From NCBI GenBank assembly GCA_905233785.1, contig CAJOCV010000106.1, forward strand, positions 1 through 10,973: a DNA stretch of 10,973 bases, given 5' to 3'. The position numbers and the translations under genes are program-made. This DNA comes from an uncultured Oscillospiraceae bacterium. GTDB taxonomy: Bacteria; Bacillota; Clostridia; Oscillospirales; Oscillospiraceae. This document shows positions 5,210-10,973 of the stretch, piece after piece. The notes under the pieces are model-generated. The model was not told the DNA's origin and made no database searches. It saw only the letters and a program-made list of their open reading frames with translations. The stretch's first letter is position 1; every line of letters starts with the position of its first letter.

Positions 5210-5986
5210 ATGGAAGAAAAGAAAACAACATTGATTTACCGCATAATTCGCTTTTTTGTCTGGCTGTTTTCACCGAAGTTTAAGCTTGTCGGCACGGAAA
5301 AGCTGCCCAAGGAGCCCTGCGTCATTGTGGGCAACCACAGCCAGATCTACGGTCCCATCGCAGCGGAGCTCTATGTGCCCGGCAGACGGGAAATCTGGTG
5401 CGCCGGGCAGATGATGCAATGGGACGAGGTGGCGGACTATGCCTTTACGGATTTCTGGTCATTCAAGCCGCGCTGGACGCACTGGTTTTTCCGTTTGCTC
5501 GGCAGGCTCATCACGCCGTTGTCTGTCTGCGTCTTCAACAACGCGCACACGATCCCCGTCTACCACGATACGCGGCTGATCAGCACCTACCGCAGCTCCA
5601 TCGAAAAGCTGCGCGCGGGCAGCAACATCGTCATTTTCCCGGAGAAGAACGAGCGGCGCAATAATATCCTGTACGCATTTCAGGACAAGTTTGTCGATCT
5701 TGCCCGCTTCTATTATAAAAAAACCGGGACTGTGCTGTCGTTTGTCCCGCTTTACATCGCGCCCAGGCGCAAAACCCTGTATTTCGGCGAGCCGATCCGC
5801 TTCGACCCCACAGTCCCCATCGCCCAGGAGCGGCAGCGCATCTGCGCCGCCCTCTCCGACGGTATTGTGGAGCTGGCCTGCTCCCTGCCGGAGCACACGG
5901 TAGTCCCCTACCGCAACATCCGTAAGCGGGATTACCCAAAAAACATTCCCTTCGAGGTCTATACCGATGAAAAAACCTGTAGTTGA
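5210..5986 (+). CDS. PlsC-like lysophospholipid acyltransferase
   Basis: A 258-residue member of the PlsC/LPLAT superfamily, which acylates lysophosphatidic acid or related lipids at the membrane. An N-terminal hydrophobic stretch (about 9-20) could anchor it. The first motif is NHSQIYG at 42-48; the usual NHx4D has its aspartate replaced by glycine (G48). The FPE motif is at 143-145 (IVIFPEKNE), and VPLYIAP near 169-175 fits the fourth motif. I recall close Clostridial homologues with the same glycine, so this is probably a subfamily trait rather than a mutation; the true substrate is open. GGAGGG precedes the ATG. It heads a trio and overlaps the next gene by 20 bp. Confidence 0.8.
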   Translation: MEEKKTTLIYRIIRFFVWLFSPKFKLVGTEKLPKEPCVIVGNHSQIYGPIAAELYVPGRREIWCAGQMMQWDEVADYAFTDFWSFKPRWTHWFFRLLGRLITPLSVCVFNNAHTIPVYHDTRLISTYRSSIEKLRAGSNIVIFPEKNERRNNILYAFQDKFVDLARFYYKKTGTVLSFVPLYIAPRRKTLYFGEPIRFDPTVPIAQERQRICAALSDGIVELACSLPEHTVVPYRNIRKRDYPKNIPFEVYTDEKTCS

Positions 5987-6644
5987 CTACCGCGAATTCC
6001 GCTTTTCCCGCATAAACGAGCCGCGCTTTTCCCATGTGAAGCTCTTGGGCGGCTGGATCGCCTACTTTGCCATGTATTTTATCACGGAGAACCTGATCCC
6101 CTATGAGCGCTGCCATGTGGTACACGGCTTTCTGGACGATCTGATCCCGTTTAACGAGTATTTCGCCATTTTTTATGTGGCCTGGTACTTTGTGGTTTTC
6201 GGCTCGCTGCTGTACACCCTCTTATATAACATAGACAGCTTCAAAAAAATGCAGACCTATATCATGCTGACCCAGTTGATCGCTATGACCGTCTATGTTC
6301 TCTGGCCCAGCCGCCAGGACCTGCGCCCGGAGAGCTTTGCGCGGGACAATCTTTTCACTCAGGTCATGGGCTTTATCTACGCCTTTGACACGCCGACCGG
6401 CGTCTGCCCCTCGCTGCATGTGGGTTACAGCGTCGCGGTGGCCTCCACGATGCAGAAGGACGAAAGCTGCCCCGCTTGGGGGAAGGCAGCCTTCTGGCTC
6501 TTTGCGGCGCTGGTCTCCCTCGCGGTGTGCTTTGTTAAGCAGCATTCGGCGGTGGACGTGATCGCGGCGATCCCGATGTGCCTCGCGGCGGAGCTTTTCG
6601 TCTTCGGCAAGGCTTACTGGCTGCCGAGGCTGAAACACGCATGA
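5967..6644 (+). CDS. PAP2-type membrane phosphatase/phosphotransferase
   Basis: A 225-residue integral membrane protein with about five or six hydrophobic segments (roughly 27-45, 65-88, 97-113, 140-150, 165-180, 185-203). It carries PAP2 superfamily motifs: RxxLRP at 116-121, CPSLH at 137-141 and KQHSAVD at 181-187, with H141 and H183/D187 as the expected catalytic residues. The second motif has PSLH instead of the PSGH of classical phosphatidate phosphatases; PSLH-type proteins include the inositol phosphorylceramide synthase-like branch. It should remove or transfer a phosphate or phospho-headgroup of a lipid at the membrane surface. The start overlaps the acyltransferase by 20 bp, with GAGG about 9 bases before it, so translation is likely coupled. 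Confidence 0.82.
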   Translation: MKKPVVDYREFRFSRINEPRFSHVKLLGGWIAYFAMYFITENLIPYERCHVVHGFLDDLIPFNEYFAIFYVAWYFVVFGSLLYTLLYNIDSFKKMQTYIMLTQLIAMTVYVLWPSRQDLRPESFARDNLFTQVMGFIYAFDTPTGVCPSLHVGYSVAVASTMQKDESCPAWGKAAFWLFAALVSLAVCFVKQHSAVDVIAAIPMCLAAELFVFGKAYWLPRLKHA

Positions 6645-7165
6645 AGAGCTTGCCTGTCGCCTTCTGTGCGCTGATGGCCGCCCTGGGCGCCATTCTGATG
6701 GCAGCAGGCGGGCTCATTCCCGTTGCGACCTACTGCAGCCCGCTGATTGCCTCCGTATTGCTGCTGCCGGTGATGAGCGAGCACGGCGAGCGCTGGGCGT
6801 GGATGACCTGGGCAGTCACGGCGGCTCTCTCGCTGCTGCTGAGTATCGACCGGGAGGCCGCGTTCTTTTATCTCTTTTCCGGCTATTACCCGATGCTGCG
6901 CCCCCGTCTGGACGCGGCGAAGCCCCGGGGGCTGCGCGCACTCTCGAAGCTTGCGTTCTTTGCTTTAAGCCTCGGGTCGATGTACGCGCTGCTGCTATGG
7001 GTTTTTCAGCTCAACAGCTTACAGGAGGACTTTGGAACCTATACGCGCTGGATGGGTCTCGGCTTTTTTGCGGCGCTGATCGGCGTAATGCTGCTGTACG
7101 ATTTCACGCTCAAGCGGGTGCAGCGCTACTGGCTGCTTGTTCTGCGGCCAAGGCTCTTCAGGTGA
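6641..7165 (+). CDS. Integral membrane protein of unknown function (174 aa)
   Basis: No named family is recognised with confidence. The 174-residue protein has five or so hydrophobic segments (about 5-27, 30-45, 53-69, 101-123 and 138-153) and a basic C-terminus (KRVQRYWLLVLRPRLFR). The stretch DREAAFFYLFSGYYPMLRP (70-88) looks like a conserved signature; I recall similar D-EAA...GYYP proteins in Clostridia without an assigned role. It starts at ATG 6641, overlapping the stop of the PAP2 gene by four bases (ATGA), so it belongs to the same operon and is probably translationally coupled. An in-frame start at 6578 would run 67 bp into the PAP2 gene and adds a non-hydrophobic arginine-rich leader, so I rejected it. 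Its place suggests a partner in lipid handling or transport. Confidence 0.8.
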   Translation: MKSLPVAFCALMAALGAILMAAGGLIPVATYCSPLIASVLLLPVMSEHGERWAWMTWAVTAALSLLLSIDREAAFFYLFSGYYPMLRPRLDAAKPRGLRALSKLAFFALSLGSMYALLLWVFQLNSLQEDFGTYTRWMGLGFFAALIGVMLLYDFTLKRVQRYWLLVLRPRLFR

Positions 7166-7198
7166 ACAAACGCTTTTTCACGTTTTCTTTTCCCATTT

Positions 7199-7215
7199 TT
7201 AACAAAATTCTTAAA
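7199..7215 (+). promoter_or_regulatory. Pho-box-like element upstream of the glycan operon
   Basis: TTAACA (7199-7204) and CTTAAA (7210-7215) are separated by AAATT. The 13-mer CAAAATTCTTAAA (7203-7215) is identical to 5142-5154, and CATTTTT precedes both copies. ACATAA follows 5 bp later (7221-7226) as a possible third unit. Relative to the promoter at 7230-7258 it would lie about 50-66 bp upstream of the start of transcription. Confidence 0.4.
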
Positions 7216-7257
7216 TTGTGACATAAGCCTTGCAAGTCTGCAAGGCTTATGTTACAA
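7216..7257. promoter_or_regulatory. Long palindrome overlapping the promoter (operator candidate)
   Basis: ACATAAGCCTTGCA (7221-7234) and TGCAAGGCTTATGT (7239-7252) are perfect reverse complements around AGTC. The pairing continues, after one G-T pair, with TTGT (7216-7219) and ACAA (7254-7257), 19 positions in all. It covers the -35 box and most of the -10 box of the glycan operon. It may bind a repressor; it could also act as a terminator for the upstream lipid operon, though no T-run follows. Confidence 0.6.
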
Positions 7258-7258
7258 T
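7230..7258 (+). promoter_or_regulatory. Promoter of the glycan operon
   Basis: TTGCAA (7230-7235) and TACAAT (7253-7258) lie exactly 17 bp apart. Both boxes are part of the palindrome at 7216-7257. The expected start of transcription near 7265 leaves a leader of about 40 nt before the GTG start at 7304. Confidence 0.6.
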
Positions 7259-7303
7259 CCCCCCGTATATTCAAACGAAACAGATCATGAAGAGGGAGAA
7301 ACC

Positions 7304-8455
7304 GTGAAGAATATAGATCTTGATTTTGACGAACTGAGCCCCATCGAGCAGCAGGAGCAGGAGGAACTGCTGCGTAAGCAGCGGCGCAAAAGGGCAAAGC
7401 GCAGGGCGAGAAGCCGCGTCATCAACCGCGTCTTCGGTTTTTTGCTGGCAACGGGCATCATGCTCGGCCTCGGCGGGCTTGGGCTGGAATACGTGCTGCT
7501 CAAGGGGCCGAGCGCTACGCTGCGCAACACCTTTGCCATGACCATGTTTGAAACCCGGCGCTTCACCTGGGTTCCCAATATTTTCCTGACCGTGGAGGAG
7601 ACAGACGCTATCAAAGCCACCCGGAACCAGCATGTGGAGGAGGAGTTTGACGCCTCGCTCATCAGTCTGCCCACGCAGGAGGAGACGAGGATTGACGATG
7701 GCAGCGGCCCCCAGCCCGATGCCTACGGTCTCATCGACGAGGACGGTGACGGCATCATCATTGAGGACATTCGCGGCACGGGTTATGTCGGTCATATGAT
7801 CGTAGTCAAGGATCCCATGCGCGTCTTCGTCGGGGCGGCGGTGGGCAACGGCGCCGGCCTGACGTTGGAACAGATGTGTGACAAGTACGGCGCAATCGGC
7901 GGCATCAACGGCGGCGCTTATGCCGACGTGGGCGGCAACGGCAGCGGCGATACGCCCGACGGGCTGACCATTCTGGGCGGCCAGGTGGTGAATCCCGGCT
8001 TCGGCGGCGGCGCCTTCGTCGGCCTTGACGCAAACGGCAAGCTTCATGTGGGCTACTACACCCTGCAGGACGCGATCAACACGCAGATTATCGACGGCGT
8101 GAGCTTCGGCCCCGTTCTCATTATCAACGGCAACGTCACCGATGCGGCCAAGATCCCCAGCGGTGTCAATCCCCGCACCGCCATCGGCCAGCGGGCTGAC
8201 GGCGCGATCCTGATGCTGGTGATTGACGGCCGCCAGGTGCACAGCATCGGCGCCACCTATACCGACCTTGCCCGCATCATGGCCGATCACGGCGCGATCA
8301 ACGCCTGCAACCTGGACGGCGGCTCATCCTCGAGCGTGTACTGCTATGGCGAGTACCTCAACAGCAGCTCCTCCGCCAACGGCGTGGCCCGCGCCGTTCC
8401 GGACGCCTTTTTGATCCGTCCGCAGGATACCGCGGCGGAGAGCGCGAATACCTGA
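7304..8455 (+). CDS. Phosphodiester glycosidase (NAGPA domain) membrane protein
   Basis: A 383-residue protein with a very charged cytoplasmic N-terminus (residues 1-40, acidic then KQRRKRAKRRARSR), one membrane helix (about 43-66), a linker, and an extracellular NAGPA domain from about 150 to 375. NAGPA enzymes cleave sugar-phosphate diesters; bacterial members are often linked to exopolysaccharides or wall polymers. Supporting motifs are GGINGGAY (199-206), NPRTAIG (289-295), MLVIDGR (304-310) and CNLDGGSSSS (335-344), the usual catalytic core. The start is GTG, with AGAGGGAGA just upstream; a nearby ATG at 7287 runs into a stop after six codons. First gene of a four-gene operon, 14 bp before the next. 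Confidence 0.88.
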   Translation: MKNIDLDFDELSPIEQQEQEELLRKQRRKRAKRRARSRVINRVFGFLLATGIMLGLGGLGLEYVLLKGPSATLRNTFAMTMFETRRFTWVPNIFLTVEETDAIKATRNQHVEEEFDASLISLPTQEETRIDDGSGPQPDAYGLIDEDGDGIIIEDIRGTGYVGHMIVVKDPMRVFVGAAVGNGAGLTLEQMCDKYGAIGGINGGAYADVGGNGSGDTPDGLTILGGQVVNPGFGGGAFVGLDANGKLHVGYYTLQDAINTQIIDGVSFGPVLIINGNVTDAAKIPSGVNPRTAIGQRADGAILMLVIDGRQVHSIGATYTDLARIMADHGAINACNLDGGSSSSVYCYGEYLNSSSSANGVARAVPDAFLIRPQDTAAESANT

Positions 8456-8469
8456 GGAGGTCTGACGAG

Positions 8470-9606
8470 ATGGCAAAAAGAAAGAAAAATACCCACGGCG
8501 CCGGCGTGTACGCAACGTTTTTGACCGCCTACATTCTGGTTCTCGCGGCTGTGATCCTTTTCGGTCTGAACCGCCTCTGGGAATACGCCAAGACGCTTGA
8601 TCCGGTCGAGCCGGAGAGCATCATGGACGTATATATCGAACAGCTCAAGAGCAACGTCTTTGAGCAGGGCATCGCCCAGACCGTGGCCGCCATGCCCCAT
8701 GAGTTTCAGACCAACGAGGAATGCGTGCAGATCGTGCAGGATATGCTCGAGGGGGATTGGAGCTATCGCCGCCGCCCGGGCAGTACGAACGAATCCGGCT
8801 GCGTCGAATATGATCTGATCTGCGGCAAGAACCTCGTGGGCAAGGCCGTCGTCGTGCGCGATGAGAGCAAGCGCGGCACCGTGCCCGACAACCAGATTCC
8901 CTGGATCGTGCAGAGCAATGAGTTCTATGTGACGGGGCTCTACACCTCTCTCAAGGTTACCGTTCCGCAGAGCTACACCGTGCGTATCAATAACATCCCC
9001 GTGGGGGAGGAGTACATTGTCGAGCGCGGCATTCATTACGACGTGCTGGAGCCCTATTACAGCCAGTATTCCGAGCTGCCCACCAAGGTGACATATGAGG
9101 TAAAAAACCTCTTTGGGGTGCAGGAGGCCGTCATCTATGACGAGGAGGGAAACCTCTTCGTCTATGACGAGACAAAGGACGATATTCAGTACATCCGGCA
9201 GCCCGAACCGGAAACCTGGGCGCGGCTGGAGTCCTTCGCCATCGCCTTTTCCGACGCCTATAAGCATTTCAGCGCCGGTACCGGCGACCCCGCCTCCGCC
9301 ATTGCCAGACTCAAGCCCTATCTCATTGACGGCAGCGAGCTGGAGCAGCGCCTCTGGATGGCCATGGACGGCTACGGCTGGGCGCACACAAAGTATTATG
9401 AGTTCAACGGCGCGACGCTCAACAGTGCCATCAGCGTGGGCAGCGATCTGTATATCCTGGACGTCACCACGGAGACCACGGTCGTGTATCCGAACAAGGG
9501 CGAAAACGGTATCCTGCACGAGTATGACGGTCTGACCATCATTGCGCAGGATTTCGGCGATTCCATCCGCGCCGTCACGGTGGAGAACTCCAGAACGGAG
9601 GCGTGA
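8470..9606 (+). CDS. Membrane-anchored protein of unknown function (378 aa)
   Basis: No family is recognised with certainty. A short basic tail (MAKRKKN) is followed by one membrane helix (about 13-34), and the rest, some 340 residues, should be outside the cell. The middle part (about 155-225) is beta-rich, with SYTVRINNIPVGEEYIVE resembling the small repeated domains of TcaA-like wall proteins. The C-terminal part (from about 250, WARLESFAIAFSDAYKHF...LKPYLIDGSELEQRL) looks like an NTF2-type fold, as in other extracellular Firmicute proteins. Both readings are by eye. AGGAGG stands nine bases before the ATG. It lies between the glycosidase and the glycosyltransferase, with its stop at 9604-9606 just before the next start. 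A role in assembling or positioning the surface glycan is an inference. Confidence 0.82.
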   Translation: MAKRKKNTHGAGVYATFLTAYILVLAAVILFGLNRLWEYAKTLDPVEPESIMDVYIEQLKSNVFEQGIAQTVAAMPHEFQTNEECVQIVQDMLEGDWSYRRRPGSTNESGCVEYDLICGKNLVGKAVVVRDESKRGTVPDNQIPWIVQSNEFYVTGLYTSLKVTVPQSYTVRINNIPVGEEYIVERGIHYDVLEPYYSQYSELPTKVTYEVKNLFGVQEAVIYDEEGNLFVYDETKDDIQYIRQPEPETWARLESFAIAFSDAYKHFSAGTGDPASAIARLKPYLIDGSELEQRLWMAMDGYGWAHTKYYEFNGATLNSAISVGSDLYILDVTTETTVVYPNKGENGILHEYDGLTIIAQDFGDSIRAVTVENSRTEA

Positions 9607-9608
9607 AC

Positions 9609-10325
9609 ATGGAGACAAAGAAAACCTGCCGGGAGGCCGTGGCGGTCATCCTGCCCTCCCTGAACCCGGATCGGAAATTCGCCGCCGTGGTGGACGGACT
9701 GATTGCCGACGGCTTTGCGCACATCGTCATCGTGGACGACGGCAGCGACGCGCAGCATCAACAGTGGTTTACACAGGCGGCGCGCTATCCCCAGTGCACG
9801 GTGCTGCATCACGGCGTCAACAAGGGCAAGGGGCGCGCGCTCAAAACCGCCTTCGCGCACGTTGTATCCGCGCTGCCGGAGATCGAGGGCGTCATTACCA
9901 TCGACGGGGACGGACAGCATCTGCTGCCGGACATCGTGGCCTGCGCGGAGAAGATGCTGAAAAACGGGGACAAGGTGGTGCTCGGCTGCCGTGATTTCGA
10001 CCAGCCCGGCGTCCCGCCCCGCAGTGTCGCGGGCAACAAGACCACAAACCGTATGTTCAAGCTCTTCTATGGCATCACCATCTCCGACACGCAGACGGGT
10101 CTGCGCGCCATTCCGAGACGCTTTTTACCGCGTTTTATTGAGATGGAGGGCGAGCGCTTCGAGTATGAGACGAATATGCTGCTGCAAATGAAGAAGCAGG
10201 GCATCGTCTTTCTCGAGCAGCCGATCGAGACCGTCTACGATCCGGAGGATTACAGCTCCCATTATAACGCCGTTAAGGACTCCTGGCGTATTTTCAAAAT
10301 CATGATGAAGGCGAAGTTCAAATAA
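9609..10325 (+). CDS. Family 2 glycosyltransferase (polyprenyl-phosphate sugar type)
   Basis: A 238-residue GT-A fold enzyme. VDDGS is at 42-46, the metal-binding DGDGQH at 99-104 and DTQTGLRAIP at 160-169, the usual order in GT2 enzymes of the dolichyl/undecaprenyl-phosphate mannosyl- or glucosyltransferase kind. NKGKGRALKTAF (71-82) is also typical. There is no C-terminal membrane segment, so it is likely a peripheral cytoplasmic-face enzyme that moves a sugar from a nucleotide sugar to a lipid phosphate. I chose ATG 9609 because GGAGG (9597-9601) is seven bases upstream; a GTG at 9603 would leave one base. Followed after 4 bp by a GtrA gene, a classic pairing in which GtrA moves the lipid-linked sugar across the membrane. 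Confidence 0.93.
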   Translation: METKKTCREAVAVILPSLNPDRKFAAVVDGLIADGFAHIVIVDDGSDAQHQQWFTQAARYPQCTVLHHGVNKGKGRALKTAFAHVVSALPEIEGVITIDGDGQHLLPDIVACAEKMLKNGDKVVLGCRDFDQPGVPPRSVAGNKTTNRMFKLFYGITISDTQTGLRAIPRRFLPRFIEMEGERFEYETNMLLQMKKQGIVFLEQPIETVYDPEDYSSHYNAVKDSWRIFKIMMKAKFK

Positions 10326-10329
10326 AGAT

Positions 10330-10731
10330 ATGCGCAAATCTTTTCAATTGTTGAAGTATTCGATCAGCTCCGTTGCCTCCTGGGTGTTAGACAACGGCCT
10401 GTTCTGGCTTCTGAAAACCCTGTTTGCGGCGGCGCTCGGCGGCTTTGCGGATCTCGTTTGCACGGCGCTGGCCAGGGCGGTCTCCTCGTTTTTTAACTTT
10501 AACGCAAATAACCGCCTGGTCTTTCAGAACCAAGGCGGTTATGGGAAGGCATTGCTGCGCTATTACTGTCTCGCGGTGCCGATCATGCTCTGCTCCGCGG
10601 GGCTGGTGACGCTGCTGGATCGTGTGTTCGGCGTCTCCGCCCCGGCTCTCTCCACCGGCATCAAAATCTGCGTGGACGCGCTCTTATTTCTGGTCAGCTA
10701 TACTATCCAGAAAAAATGGGTGTTCTCCTGA
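10330..10731 (+). CDS. GtrA-like membrane protein (lipid-linked sugar flippase family)
   Basis: A 133-residue protein with four membrane helices (about 8-32, 39-60, 75-100 and 108-130). The family signature FNFNANNRLVF (about 53-63, compare NFxxNRxWxF) and the end SYTIQKKWVFS place it in the GtrA family (PF04138). GtrA proteins act with a GT2 enzyme in glucosylation of O-antigen or teichoic acids, probably by flipping the polyprenyl-linked sugar. It begins 4 bp after the glycosyltransferase and its ribosome binding site is weak (AATAAAG), so coupled translation is likely. Last gene of the operon. No convincing terminator follows, only a weak GC-rich dyad (10751-10769) without a T-run. A hairpin lies inside the gene at 10510-10540. 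Confidence 0.92.
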   Translation: MRKSFQLLKYSISSVASWVLDNGLFWLLKTLFAAALGGFADLVCTALARAVSSFFNFNANNRLVFQNQGGYGKALLRYYCLAVPIMLCSAGLVTLLDRVFGVSAPALSTGIKICVDALLFLVSYTIQKKWVFS

Positions 10732-10816
10732 GCAAGCGCGGGGGAAATCACCCGGAGCGAATCCCCGGGATAATTTGAGCGTAGAGTCTGATGATGGCAG
10801 TCATTGAGCAGGATTT

Positions 10817-10861
10817 AGGCAACACCGCACAATACGCCTGCGGCATCTTCCGGAAAAACCG
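10817..10861 (+). repeat. 45-bp dispersed repeat, copy 2
   Basis: Exact copy of 5006-5050 in the same orientation. The bases on either side differ from copy 1 (GAGCGCG follows here, CGCCCTG follows there), so identity stops sharply at both edges except for one or two bases. The 242-bp tail 10732-10973 otherwise holds no gene that I can support, only a hairpin at 10897-10939. Confidence 0.8.
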
Positions 10862-10896
10862 AGCGCGTTGCAAAATGCGAAACAAATGCGAAAACC

Positions 10897-10939
10897 CTGG
10901 TTGCATCGGGGAGGGCCTTGTGCCCTCCCGGCGAACCAG
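10897..10939. repeat. Nested hairpin near the right edge
   Basis: GGGAGGGC (10909-10916) pairs perfectly with GCCCTCCC (10922-10929) around CTTGT, and CTGGTT (10897-10902) pairs with AACCAG (10934-10939) outside it. No T-run follows on either strand. It may be part of the same element as the 45-bp repeat copy just before it, or the end of the glycan transcript. Confidence 0.5.
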
Positions 10940-10973
10940 AGCTCGTATAGCAAAGAAATGTTCGGCGAATTCG

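Noticed and set aside
7271..8290. Minus-strand open frame opposite the NAGPA gene
   Set aside because: The plus strand encodes an unmistakable NAGPA domain; the antisense translation matches nothing known to me.
8344..9618. Long minus-strand open frame (424 codons) opposite the 378-residue protein
   Set aside because: It runs against an operon with matching ribosome binding sites and continuous spacing, and its translation has no domain.

Overview
The window looks like a chromosomal segment of a GC-rich Clostridia-type Firmicute, most likely a gut Oscillospirales/Ruminococcaceae-like organism. This is inferred from strong AGGAGG-type ribosome binding sites, compact head-to-tail operons, a DUF4250 gene, and protein families typical of these bacteria. 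No rRNA, tRNA, CRISPR array, complete insertion sequence or phage gene is visible.

Layout. (1) 112-2691, minus strand: argS (arginyl-tRNA synthetase), then a LUD-domain protein, then a 57-residue DUF4250 protein, probably one operon ending at a perfect 16-bp hairpin at 112-146. The leader of argS holds three consecutive inverted repeats; the farthest overlaps its likely promoter. (2) 2945-3375, plus strand: a single cupin gene with a clear promoter and terminator. (3) 3370-3456, minus strand: the last ~28 codons of a RidA-type gene, an apparent pseudogene remnant whose broken edge touches an inverted repeat. (4) 3559-4115, minus strand: a small four-helix membrane protein with its own promoter and terminator. 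(5) 4140-4931: a structured spacer that can fold as a three-way junction, followed by an RluA-family pseudouridine synthase on the plus strand. (6) 5138-7165, plus strand: a tightly packed trio of PlsC-like acyltransferase, PAP2-type phosphatase/transferase and small integral membrane protein, joined by 20-bp and 4-bp overlaps and pointing to a membrane-lipid job. (7) 7199-10731, plus strand: a four-gene operon of phosphodiester glycosidase (NAGPA domain), a membrane-anchored protein of unknown function, a family-2 glycosyltransferase and a GtrA-type membrane protein. This fits synthesis or modification of a cell-surface glycan or glycolipid.

Regions 6 and 7 may work together. The promoters of both carry almost the same upstream motif (hexamers spaced 11 bp apart, resembling a PhoP/PhoB box), and a 45-bp exact direct repeat lies on each side of the seven-gene block (5006-5050 and 10817-10861). 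The most interesting possibilities are therefore a co-regulated envelope lipid/glycan module, the palindrome built into the promoter of the glycan operon, and the folded spacer before the pseudouridine synthase. Most genes belong to known families. I do not see an obviously new defence or mobile system.
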